19,846 bases of DNA from CAZEDK01 sp964511025 (lineage in GTDB: Bacteria; Patescibacteriota; Gracilibacteria; UBA1369; GWF2-33-10). The notes beneath the pieces were generated by a model. The model was not told where the DNA came from, made no database searches, and saw nothing but the letters and a program-made list of their open reading frames with translations. Positions 1-6,215 of this stretch are shown in pieces (within the stretch, counting starts at the first letter, position 1; the number at the start of each line of letters is the position of its first letter). The DNA lies in NCBI GenBank assembly GCA_964511025.1, contig CAZEDK010000033.1, positions 1-19,846 of the forward strand, written 5' to 3'. A program made the position numbers and the translations under genes.

Positions 1-213
1 CCTCATCAATATTCAACAAAACTCACTTTGAACGCCCCATTTTGACTACGCTACCGCAAGTTGAATTAATTTCTTTCTTTCTTGACTCGTGAAAACTTTT
101 GTAGTAGTTTCGGCTTGGTCTTAAAAAAATCATGCATGTTCTCAATTCGCAAACCAAAGAAGCAAATAAAGAAGAGCCTTAATCGGGGTTGATGCTTTTT
201 GTATTCGTTTCAT

Positions 214-250
214 AAAAGCCAATCCCGCAGGCTTGTGGGATTGGCTTTTT
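214..250 (+). terminator. Intrinsic terminator upstream of lysX
   Basis: A 13-bp perfect stem (AAAAGCCAATCCC paired with GGGATTGGCTTTT) with a 10-nt loop is followed by a run of T on the plus strand. It would end a transcript entering from the left. On the other strand the stem is followed by only four T, so it works better in the plus direction. It lies about 20 bases from the lysX start, so it either separates lysX from the upstream gene or acts as an attenuator. I saw no recognisable lysine riboswitch core in bases 1-213. Confidence 0.85.
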
Positions 251-261
251 TTATTTATAAA
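233..261 (+). promoter_or_regulatory. Candidate lysX promoter overlapping the terminator
   Basis: TTGTGG (233-238) and TATAAA (256-261) are spaced by 17 bases and would start transcription around 268, only a few bases before the lysX ATG. The -35 half lies inside the terminator hairpin. The -10 is good (5 of 6) but the -35 is weak (3 of 6). If it is real, the lysX mRNA would be almost leaderless, which fits the lack of a Shine-Dalgarno sequence. Confidence 0.35.
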
Positions 262-270
262 TTTTAAACA

Positions 271-1125
271 ATGAAAATAGGGATGCTACATTCTCGGATA
301 AGAGTTGAAGAAAAATTACTTCTAGATGAATTTCGTAAACGAGGTATTGATATCATCAAAATAAATGATGAGGATTTAGTTCTTGATTTTACAAATATGG
401 AAGAATTGAAAACTTTTGATGTTATTTTGGAGCGTTCTATTAATCACTCAAGAGCACATTATTCTTTGCAAATTCTGAACGCTTTTGGGATCAAAACAGT
501 CAATACTGCTGAGGTGGCTCATATCTGTGGCGATAAACTACTTACGACTTTACGTTTATGCCAGCATGGAGTCGCAACGCCAAGAGTCAAAGTAGCTTAT
601 ACAGAGCAGTCAGGACTTAGAGCTATTGAAGAAATGGGATATCCAGTTGTCATGAAACCTGCCGTAGGATCTTGGGGGAGATTAATTTCAAAAGTAAATG
701 ATAGAGAAGCTGCTGAAGCACTTCTTGAGCACAAAGCTGTTTTGGGATCTTATCATCATTCTACTTATTACATTCAAGACTATATTAAAAAAGGAAAAGG
801 ACGAGATATTAGATCTTTTGTTGTAGGAGATGAATGTATAGCAGCTATTTACAGAACCAGTGAACATTGGATTACAAATACAGCTCGTGGTGGTCAAGCC
901 AGTAAATGTGACATTGATTCTGCGCTGGCTGATATTTCAGTGCGTGCGGCGAAAGCAGTTGGCGGTGGCGTTCTAGCTATTGATGTTTTTGAAACTGACG
1001 AAGGTTATAGTGTTAATGAAGTTAACTACACAATGGAATTTCGTAATTCTATTTATACAACTGGAGTAGATATACCCGCAAAAATTGTTGATTACGTAAT
1101 TTCGGTAGGAAAAGGGAGAAATTAA
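271..1125 (+). CDS. lysX: LysW--2-aminoadipate ligase LysX
   Basis: An ATP-grasp ligase that attaches the amino group of L-2-aminoadipate to the C-terminal glutamate of the carrier protein LysW, the entry step of the LysW branch of lysine synthesis. The 284 residues are collinear with Thermus-type LysX (about 280). Recognisable blocks are the N-terminal HSRIRVEEK, CGDK at about 87-90, YPVVMKPAVGSWGR (124-137), GRDIRSFVVG (177-186), HWITNTARGGQA (199-210, the stretch matching lysine-type rather than arginine-type ligases as I recall them) and VNEVNYTMEFRNS (248-260) with the metal-binding acidic residues. There is no Shine-Dalgarno sequence, but the start gives the expected N-terminus. It is first in the lysine gene run, 10 bases before lysY. 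LysW itself is not in the window. A role in arginine synthesis (ArgX) is less likely given the neighbouring homocitrate synthase and homoisocitrate dehydrogenase. Confidence 0.95.
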   Translation: MKIGMLHSRIRVEEKLLLDEFRKRGIDIIKINDEDLVLDFTNMEELKTFDVILERSINHSRAHYSLQILNAFGIKTVNTAEVAHICGDKLLTTLRLCQHGVATPRVKVAYTEQSGLRAIEEMGYPVVMKPAVGSWGRLISKVNDREAAEALLEHKAVLGSYHHSTYYIQDYIKKGKGRDIRSFVVGDECIAAIYRTSEHWITNTARGGQASKCDIDSALADISVRAAKAVGGGVLAIDVFETDEGYSVNEVNYTMEFRNSIYTTGVDIPAKIVDYVISVGKGRN

Positions 1126-1135
1126 AATTTTTTTA

Positions 1136-2182
1136 ATGAAAAAAACAGTTTCCATTATCGGTGCATCAGGTTATACGGGAGGAGAACTTATACGTTTACT
1201 TTTATCTCATTCAAATATTGAGATCAAACAAGTAACAAGTGAAAGTTATGCAGGTGAAAAAATTACACTTTTAAATCCAAATCTGCGTGGATTTACTGAT
1301 TTAAAATTTTCTTCAATTAATGATTTAGAAAATTGTGATTTTATTTTTTCGTGTTTGCCACACGGTAAATTAATGGGAAAAATTGATTTTGTAATGTCAA
1401 AAGCGCCAAAAATTATTGACTTGTCTGCGGATTTTAGACTCAAAAGCGCGAAAGAATTTCATAAATGGTACAAAGAAGCACATTTACGGCCTGATTTACT
1501 TGAGAAATTTGTGTATGGAATACCTGAGCTTCATAGAGAGAAAATTAAAAATGCAAATTTTGTAGCAGCAACTGGTTGCAATGCCACTTGTACAATTCTT
1601 GGACTTTATCCGCTTTTCAAATTAGGACTTGTTGATTTACAAATGCCGATTATTTGCGAGTCAAAATGCGGATCATCTGAAGGCGGCGCAAAATTTAACG
1701 CAAGCACTCATCATCCGGAAAGACAAGGCTGTGTGCGTTCATACAAACCTACAGGCCATCGTCATACTGGTGAAATTTTGCAAGAATTATCTTTTGGTAA
1801 AAATTTAAATGTAAATTTTTCAGCAACAGCTATCGATTTAATTCGTGGAATTTTGGTCACTTCACACGTTTTTTTGAAAGAAGAAATTACTGAAAAAGAT
1901 ATCAGAAAAGCCTATCGTGAAGTTTATAGTCCCGAACCTTTTATCAGAATTATAAATGAAAGAAAAGGGATTTGGAGGCTACCTGAACCTAAGATACTTT
2001 CAGGAACTAATTTTTGCGATATTGGATTTGAAAAAGATGAACATTCAAATCGTTTAGTTGTAGTTTCCGCGCTTGATAATATGATGAAAGGAGCGTCAGG
2101 ACAGGCGGTACAGTGTATGAATTTAATGTGTGGATTTGAGGAAATTGAAGGACTTAGGTTTACTGGACTGCATCCGATTTAG
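1136..2182 (+). CDS. lysY: LysW-aminoadipyl-6-phosphate reductase LysY (ArgC family)
   Basis: An NADPH-dependent reductase that converts the LysW-bound acyl phosphate made by LysZ into the semialdehyde. It belongs to the ArgC/LysY family of N-acyl-glutamyl-phosphate reductases. Its 348 residues match the family length. The Rossmann motif IIGASGYTGGE is at 7-17, IIDLSADFRL at 93-102, and the catalytic cysteine is C148 in AATGCNATC. The segment SKCGSSEGGAKFN (176-188) and the histidine pair in GHRHTGE (207-213) complete the usual active site. The C-terminal stretch DNMMKGASGQAVQ is typical. It starts 10 bases after lysX. Its TAG stop directly abuts a tandem repeat array that separates it from lysZ. 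Whether it also serves arginine synthesis cannot be told from the sequence. Confidence 0.93.
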   Translation: MKKTVSIIGASGYTGGELIRLLLSHSNIEIKQVTSESYAGEKITLLNPNLRGFTDLKFSSINDLENCDFIFSCLPHGKLMGKIDFVMSKAPKIIDLSADFRLKSAKEFHKWYKEAHLRPDLLEKFVYGIPELHREKIKNANFVAATGCNATCTILGLYPLFKLGLVDLQMPIICESKCGSSEGGAKFNASTHHPERQGCVRSYKPTGHRHTGEILQELSFGKNLNVNFSATAIDLIRGILVTSHVFLKEEITEKDIRKAYREVYSPEPFIRIINERKGIWRLPEPKILSGTNFCDIGFEKDEHSNRLVVVSALDNMMKGASGQAVQCMNLMCGFEEIEGLRFTGLHPI

Positions 2183-2240
2183 GGTGGAGGGGTTAGTATT
2201 AAGTATATATAGGGTGGAGGGGTTAGTATTAAGTATATAG
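2181..2240 (+). repeat. Two tandem 30-bp repeats, G-rich half plus AT-rich half
   Basis: Two head-to-tail copies (2181-2210 and 2211-2240) are identical except for the last base. Each has a G-rich first half (AGGGTGGAGGGG) and an AT-rich second half containing GTATTAAGTATA. The first copy begins inside the lysY TAG stop codon, so the duplication abuts the gene end. A third partial start (AGGG at 2239-2242) follows. Confidence 0.9.
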
Positions 2241-2326
2241 GGTATTCATCCCTTAATACTTAATACTATATACTTAATACTTAATACCATATACTTAATA
2301 CCATATACTTAATACTATATACTTAC
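2239..2326. repeat. Inverted-orientation repeat cluster before lysZ
   Basis: TATACTTAATAC, the exact reverse complement of GTATTAAGTATA in the two upstream tandem repeats, occurs at 2269-2280, 2290-2301 and 2304-2315. A partial copy starts at 2318 and further CTTAATAC pieces lie at 2252-2266. A short AGGG/CCCT hairpin (2239-2253) marks the switch in orientation. The RNA could fold into several alternative hairpins right up to the lysZ start codon at 2327. No open reading frame or Shine-Dalgarno sequence is present here. Confidence 0.85.
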
Positions 2327-3151
2327 ATGTATTTATTCAAAATAGGAGGACCGGCTGGACTTATGGAAACTGAAAATTTAGATAATTTTCTAAATAATTT
2401 TCTAAAAGACTTTGCAAAAATTCCAGGGAAAAAAATCCTAATTCATGGAGCTTCTTCTTTGCGTGATGAAACTGCGTTAAAAATGGGATTTAAAACAGAA
2501 AAAATCACTTCTGTTTCAGGCGTGGAAAGTGTAAAAACCGATAAAAATGCAATGGATATGATCATGATGGCTTATAGTGGTCTTGTAAATAAAAGAATTG
2601 TTGAAAAACTGCAAAAATTAAATGTAAATGCAGTTGGTCTTTCCGGAATAGATGGAGCTTTACTTCGTGCTGACCGCAAAAAAGCAATTAAATCCAAACA
2701 AAATGGCAAAATCAAAGTTATAAAAGATGATCTTTCCGGTAAAGTTCATTCTTGTAATACGAAATTATTAAATTTACTTCTCGATAATGATTATACGCCT
2801 GTTATTTGTATACCTGTTTTGAGTGAAGAAGGGCAAGCGATAAATACCGACAATGACACCATGACCGCAGTTATCGCAAAAGAGATGAAAATTGATACGG
2901 TTGTTTATTTTTCAGATGTACCGGGTTTATTGAAAAATTTCCCTGACGAAAATTCTTTGATTAAAGAAGTGAAATTTCATGAAATTGATGATGTCATGGA
3001 ATCTGCAAAATCAAGAATGAAAAGAAAAGTTCTTGGCGCAAAAGATTGTCTTGAAAATGGTGTTTCAAAAGTTATTTTCGCAGATGCAAGATTAGAAAAT
3101 CCAATTAAAAAGGCTTTGGAAGATAACGGGACAGTTTTTATTAAAATTTAA
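2327..3151 (+). CDS. lysZ: LysW-aminoadipate kinase LysZ
   Basis: An amino-acid-kinase-fold enzyme that phosphorylates the side-chain carboxylate of LysW-bound 2-aminoadipate with ATP, related to ArgB. Its 274 residues align along their length with Thermus-type LysZ. Landmarks are KIGG at 5-8, SGLVNKRIVE and VGLSGIDG in the middle, the substrate/nucleotide loop EEGQAINTDND, YFSDVPGLL, and the C-terminal RMKRKVLGA and VIFADARLENPI. The usual HGG near residue 40 reads HGA here. The ATG directly follows the repeat cluster with no upstream Shine-Dalgarno, but the N-terminus MYLFKIGG is what the family requires, so the start is trusted. Its distance from lysY (144 bases) is due to the repeats. lysJ follows after 10 bases. 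Confidence 0.94.
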   Translation: MYLFKIGGPAGLMETENLDNFLNNFLKDFAKIPGKKILIHGASSLRDETALKMGFKTEKITSVSGVESVKTDKNAMDMIMMAYSGLVNKRIVEKLQKLNVNAVGLSGIDGALLRADRKKAIKSKQNGKIKVIKDDLSGKVHSCNTKLLNLLLDNDYTPVICIPVLSEEGQAINTDNDTMTAVIAKEMKIDTVVYFSDVPGLLKNFPDENSLIKEVKFHEIDDVMESAKSRMKRKVLGAKDCLENGVSKVIFADARLENPIKKALEDNGTVFIKI

Positions 3152-3161
3152 AATTTCAAAA

Positions 3162-4322
3162 ATGTCACAAAATTTTCAACTTGAAGACCAATATTGCTTC
3201 AATTTCTATCAAAAAAGAGGTCCTGTTATCACGCATGGCAAAGGGTCATGGATATATGATGAAGAAGCTAAAAAATATCTTGATATGTCCGGTCAGATTG
3301 GAATAGTACCTCTTGGTCATGCTAATCCTGAACTTTTAGCGGCATTAAACAATCAGGCAAGTCAGATTGCAATGACTATGATGTCTCTCAATTCTCCAGC
3401 TAGAGCACACCTTGCGAGAAAACTCTCTGAAATATTTGGACAGGAAACAAGAACTTATTTTGCTAATTCAGGTACAGAAGCTATGGAAGCAGCCTTGAAA
3501 TTTGCGAGAGTTATTACAGGTAGAACTGAATTTATTTCTGCTAACAAAAGTTTTCATGGAAGAACTTATGGAGCGCTTTCTATTATGGGACAGGCAAAAT
3601 ATGCTGATCCGTTTTTACCTGGATTGCCTGGCTGCCACAAAGTTTCTCTTAATAAAATTGATGAAATTAAAGAAAAATTAAACGCAAATACTGCGGCAAT
3701 TATTCTTGAACCTATTCAGGGAGAAGGTGGACTAAGTTCTTGCGATTTAGATTATTTGAGAGAAATTAGTGAACTCTGCACGAAAAATGCTACGCTTTTA
3801 ATTTTAGATGAGGTACAGACGGGTGTAGGAAGAACAGGAAAATTTTTCTGTTTTGAATATTATGACATCAAGCCGGATATAGTTTGTATAGCGAAGTTGC
3901 TTAGTGGGGGTCTTGTTCCGATTGGAGCGTGTATTGTGAAAAAAGAATTTTCTGAACTTTTGCAAATTGGTCATCATGGTTCAACTTATGGTTCAAATCC
4001 ACTTGCTTGCGCAGTTGCTTTAAAAACAATTGAAATCATAGAAAGAGATGATTTACTTAATTATGTGATCAAAATGGGAGATTATTTCCGTAAAAAAGTA
4101 ATGGAATTTAATAGTTTAAAAGTTAGAGATCTAAGGGGAAGAGGACTTATGCTGGGTGTTGGTCTTAAGAAAAAAGACGGTCCGGAAATAATTAATGAGC
4201 TTCTCAAAAAAGGAGTTATTGGTTTGAACGCGGGACCAACAGTACTTCGATTTTTGCCGCCGCTGAATATTTCAAAAGAAGATATGGATTTCTTTTTAGA
4301 AGCATTGAAAGCGGTATTGTAA
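3162..4322 (+). CDS. lysJ: LysW-lysine transaminase LysJ (ArgD/class III aminotransferase)
   Basis: A pyridoxal-phosphate enzyme that transaminates LysW-bound aminoadipate semialdehyde to LysW-lysine. It is a class III aminotransferase of the ArgD/LysJ group and, at 386 residues, of normal length. Visible motifs are NSGTEAMEAALKFAR (102-116, cofactor phosphate region), SFHGRTYGALS (130-140), the PLP-contacting LDEVQTGVGRTGKF with D216, and the Schiff-base lysine K245 in CIAKLLSGG. GSTYGSNPLAC (273-283) and RGRGLMLGVGL (326-335) are also typical. It sits 10 bases after lysZ and 18 before the homocitrate synthase gene. Assignment to lysine rather than arginine metabolism rests on the neighbours; the family alone would allow either. 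Confidence 0.9.
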   Translation: MSQNFQLEDQYCFNFYQKRGPVITHGKGSWIYDEEAKKYLDMSGQIGIVPLGHANPELLAALNNQASQIAMTMMSLNSPARAHLARKLSEIFGQETRTYFANSGTEAMEAALKFARVITGRTEFISANKSFHGRTYGALSIMGQAKYADPFLPGLPGCHKVSLNKIDEIKEKLNANTAAIILEPIQGEGGLSSCDLDYLREISELCTKNATLLILDEVQTGVGRTGKFFCFEYYDIKPDIVCIAKLLSGGLVPIGACIVKKEFSELLQIGHHGSTYGSNPLACAVALKTIEIIERDDLLNYVIKMGDYFRKKVMEFNSLKVRDLRGRGLMLGVGLKKKDGPEIINELLKKGVIGLNAGPTVLRFLPPLNISKEDMDFFLEALKAVL

Positions 4323-4340
4323 AATTTAAGATTTATTCAA

Positions 4341-5459
4341 GTGAATTTTCAAATAGTAGATACAACACTGCGCGAAGGACTTCAGTTCCATACCGCAAGA
4401 TTTAGTTCGGAGCAATTTAAAAAACTTGCGAAAATGCTGGATGAATTTGGCGTTGAATATATAGAAACTATTAATCCATTAATATCTAATCAGAAATTTT
4501 CGGATATACAGGATATAGCTAGCATGGGTCTAAAGGCAAAAGTAGTTCCACATGTTCGATGTCATAAACTTGATATCGCAACAGCTTTGAAAACTGGCGT
4601 TAAGGCTCTTAATATTTTATTTTTTGGGACTTCCAAGCAACTTCAGACATCCAGCCATGGTAAAAACATGGATGAAATTCTTGAAGAGGGGGTTGATATA
4701 ATGAAATGGGCTATATCAAATAATCCTGACGTAGAATTTCGTATTACGGCTGAAGATACTTTTCGCACTGATATTGAAGATACTATGAATATTATCGAAC
4801 TTATGGTTGATTTGGGAGTTTCTAGAATCGGTATGGCTGATAGTAGTGGATTTGCAGATCCTTTTTCTGTATATGAAATTGTGACAAAAATAAGACAAAG
4901 ATTTGATATAGATTTAGAATGTCATTTTCATAATGATTTAAGTTGTAGTGTTGCCAATGCGTACGCTTTCGTTTGTGCTGGCGGAACGCATGTGAATACT
5001 TGCGTACTTGGCATAGGTGAAAGAAATGGTATTACTGATTTGGCGGGTTTCATTGCAAGGATCTATGTGTCTGATAGGAAAAGTATAGCAAAATATAACT
5101 TGAAAAAATTGATTGAACTCAATGCTTATGTTTCAGAAATTATAGGCGAAAAAATTCCTTTTTCCCAAAGTTTGAATCCTTTCAATGCGTTCAGTCACAA
5201 AGCTGGTATCCATACAAAAGCAGTTTTAAACAATCCTGACAGTTATGAGGTTATTAACCCTGATGATTTTGGTTTAAGTAGAGAAGTGGTATTCTATAGT
5301 GCGGTTACCGGAAAACATGCGATAGCGCAGAGAGCAAAACATTTGGATGTAAATCTTTCTGAAAAGCAATTGGTTGAGCTTACTCAGAAAATAAAAGATA
5401 TATGTAGTGAGAAATCTTTGACGCTTGAGGAGGGGGATGAGATTTTGAAAAAATGTTAG
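4341..5459 (+). CDS. hcs: Homocitrate synthase (first step of the 2-aminoadipate lysine pathway)
   Basis: A TIM-barrel DRE-metallolyase-family synthase that condenses acetyl-CoA with 2-oxoglutarate to homocitrate. It has 372 residues and starts at GTG 4341, giving the expected N-terminus with the VDTTLREG metal-site motif (D7). H195 and H197 in CHFHND complete the metal site. The block VNTCVLGIGERNGITDLAGFIARIY (218-242) and the region NAFSHKAGIHTKAV (282-295) closely match Thermus-type homocitrate synthase, which has the same length and ends in a short helical C-terminus without the LeuA regulatory domain. H71 in VPHVRCH lies where homocitrate synthases carry a substrate/lysine-sensing histidine, from memory of the Thermus enzyme. 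The main alternatives, isopropylmalate or citramalate synthase, fit less well given lysXYZJ upstream. Confidence 0.9.
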   Translation: MNFQIVDTTLREGLQFHTARFSSEQFKKLAKMLDEFGVEYIETINPLISNQKFSDIQDIASMGLKAKVVPHVRCHKLDIATALKTGVKALNILFFGTSKQLQTSSHGKNMDEILEEGVDIMKWAISNNPDVEFRITAEDTFRTDIEDTMNIIELMVDLGVSRIGMADSSGFADPFSVYEIVTKIRQRFDIDLECHFHNDLSCSVANAYAFVCAGGTHVNTCVLGIGERNGITDLAGFIARIYVSDRKSIAKYNLKKLIELNAYVSEIIGEKIPFSQSLNPFNAFSHKAGIHTKAVLNNPDSYEVINPDDFGLSREVVFYSAVTGKHAIAQRAKHLDVNLSEKQLVELTQKIKDICSEKSLTLEEGDEILKKC

Positions 5460-5496
5460 GGTTGAAAACTAGCAACAAATTATAGCTTGTTTTCTA

Positions 5497-5525
5497 TTGC
5501 ATCAATATTGTTTTGATATTACAAT
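5497..5525 (+). promoter_or_regulatory. Likely promoter of the toxin-antitoxin pair
   Basis: TTGCAT (5497-5502) and TACAAT (5520-5525) are separated by exactly 17 bases. The spacer holds CAATATTG, a perfect 8-bp palindrome, and the wider ATCAA...TTGAT symmetry (5501-5517). That is where a ribbon-helix-helix autorepressor could bind. A second TATAAA (5540-5545) has no well-spaced -35. The promoter suggests that the downstream pair can be transcribed independently of the lysine genes. Confidence 0.5.
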
Positions 5526-5561
5526 GGTAGTGTTTTGTGTATAAAATAATAATCCAATACT

Positions 5562-5855
5562 ATGACAGAGCAAAAATTTGTAACTTCCAAGTTGAATGAG
5601 AAGCTCTCTTCAAAATTTGAATATATAAAAATGAAGGCTGGATATGATTCGGATGCTGAGTGTATAAGATATATTATAAATATATTATTTGATCTTGAGT
5701 CTCATAAAAAAGATCCTCAAGATTTGGAAATAGCTACTGCAATAAATAGGATCGAAGAGTTTTTGCCTGTTTATATTAATAAAAATTTTAACGGAGTAAT
5801 CCCTTCCATCGAAGATCAACTAAGAAGATTAAAATCTAAAAGGAAAAATGCATAA
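5562..5855 (+). CDS. Ribbon-helix-helix-like antitoxin/repressor
   Basis: A 97-residue protein whose first half has the layout of a ribbon-helix-helix DNA-binding domain: a short strand KFVTSKL (5-11), helix A about 12-27, a turn AGYDSDAE, and helix B about 31-44 (CIRYIINILFD). The second half is helical and charged, ends in a basic tail (RRLKSKRKN), and could wrap a partner toxin. No exact family is recognised. It has its own promoter-like sequence and overlaps the next gene by 8 bases, the usual arrangement of an antitoxin before its toxin. It sits between homocitrate synthase and homoisocitrate dehydrogenase genes and has no evident role in lysine synthesis. The antitoxin role is inferred from fold pattern and gene arrangement. 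Confidence 0.6.
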   Translation: MTEQKFVTSKLNEKLSSKFEYIKMKAGYDSDAECIRYIINILFDLESHKKDPQDLEIATAINRIEEFLPVYINKNFNGVIPSIEDQLRRLKSKRKNA

Positions 5856-6210
5856 AATAATAATACCAAATCTTTTTTATAGAAATTCTTCGACGAAAGA
5901 AATAATAAAGTCTCATTTCAATAAAGATGAAATAGGTTTTTATCAAGAATTAAGAGAATTTTTAGAAAAATTTGATCCTAATAATGAAATATCTTTAGGT
6001 CAAAAATTATACAAATGTGATTTTTCACCTTTGAATTTTAAAAAAAGCAGGAGAAAGTCATATAGACTTATCGTAGCTTGTATCACTATTCATGACATTT
6101 TAATTCCAATTAAGATCTACAAAAAATCTATGTTGGAGAATATTGATAAAAAAGATTTGGTTATTATGTTGAATGAAATATTTAAAGAAATTTTTAATGA
6201 AAAATCTTAA
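5848..6210 (+). CDS. RelE/ParE-like toxin candidate
   Basis: A 120-residue basic protein overlapping the upstream antitoxin candidate by 8 bases. After an N-terminal helical part, residues 52-98 (starting QKLYKCDFSPLNFKK, then SRRKSYRLIVACITIHD and ILIPIKIYKKSM) follow the RelE/HigB pattern. That pattern is a basic segment, then a YR-containing strand, then a strand ending in the I-Y-x-K-S motif, and finally a short C-terminal helix (KKDLVIMLNEIFKEI). The family cleaves mRNA on the ribosome or poisons gyrase; which applies here cannot be told. A weak GGA lies just before the ATG, so translation is probably coupled to the antitoxin. The homoisocitrate dehydrogenase start follows 5 bases later, so toxin transcription probably continues into it. 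Confidence 0.55.
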   Translation: MHKIIIPNLFYRNSSTKEIIKSHFNKDEIGFYQELREFLEKFDPNNEISLGQKLYKCDFSPLNFKKSRRKSYRLIVACITIHDILIPIKIYKKSMLENIDKKDLVIMLNEIFKEIFNEKS

Positions 6211-6215
6211 TAATT

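Noticed and set aside
3..92. Open frame to the left window edge ending in ...QVELISFFLDS and a TGA stop
   Set aside because: It is only 29 codons long and truncated by the window. No family is recognised, so it cannot be called the end of a gene.
45..120. Minus-strand stretch ending in codons for LIQLAVA then stop, like a tmRNA tag peptide
   Set aside because: No tmRNA 5' end or tRNA-like domain could be found on that strand within the window, so the likeness is probably chance.
142..213. 23-residue hydrophobic minus-strand frame (MKRIQKASTPIKALLYLLLW...)
   Set aside because: Too short, opposite to the terminator and without other support.
1..270. Lysine riboswitch upstream of lysX
   Set aside because: The region has a hairpin and T-run but none of the conserved L-box core sequences that I could identify.
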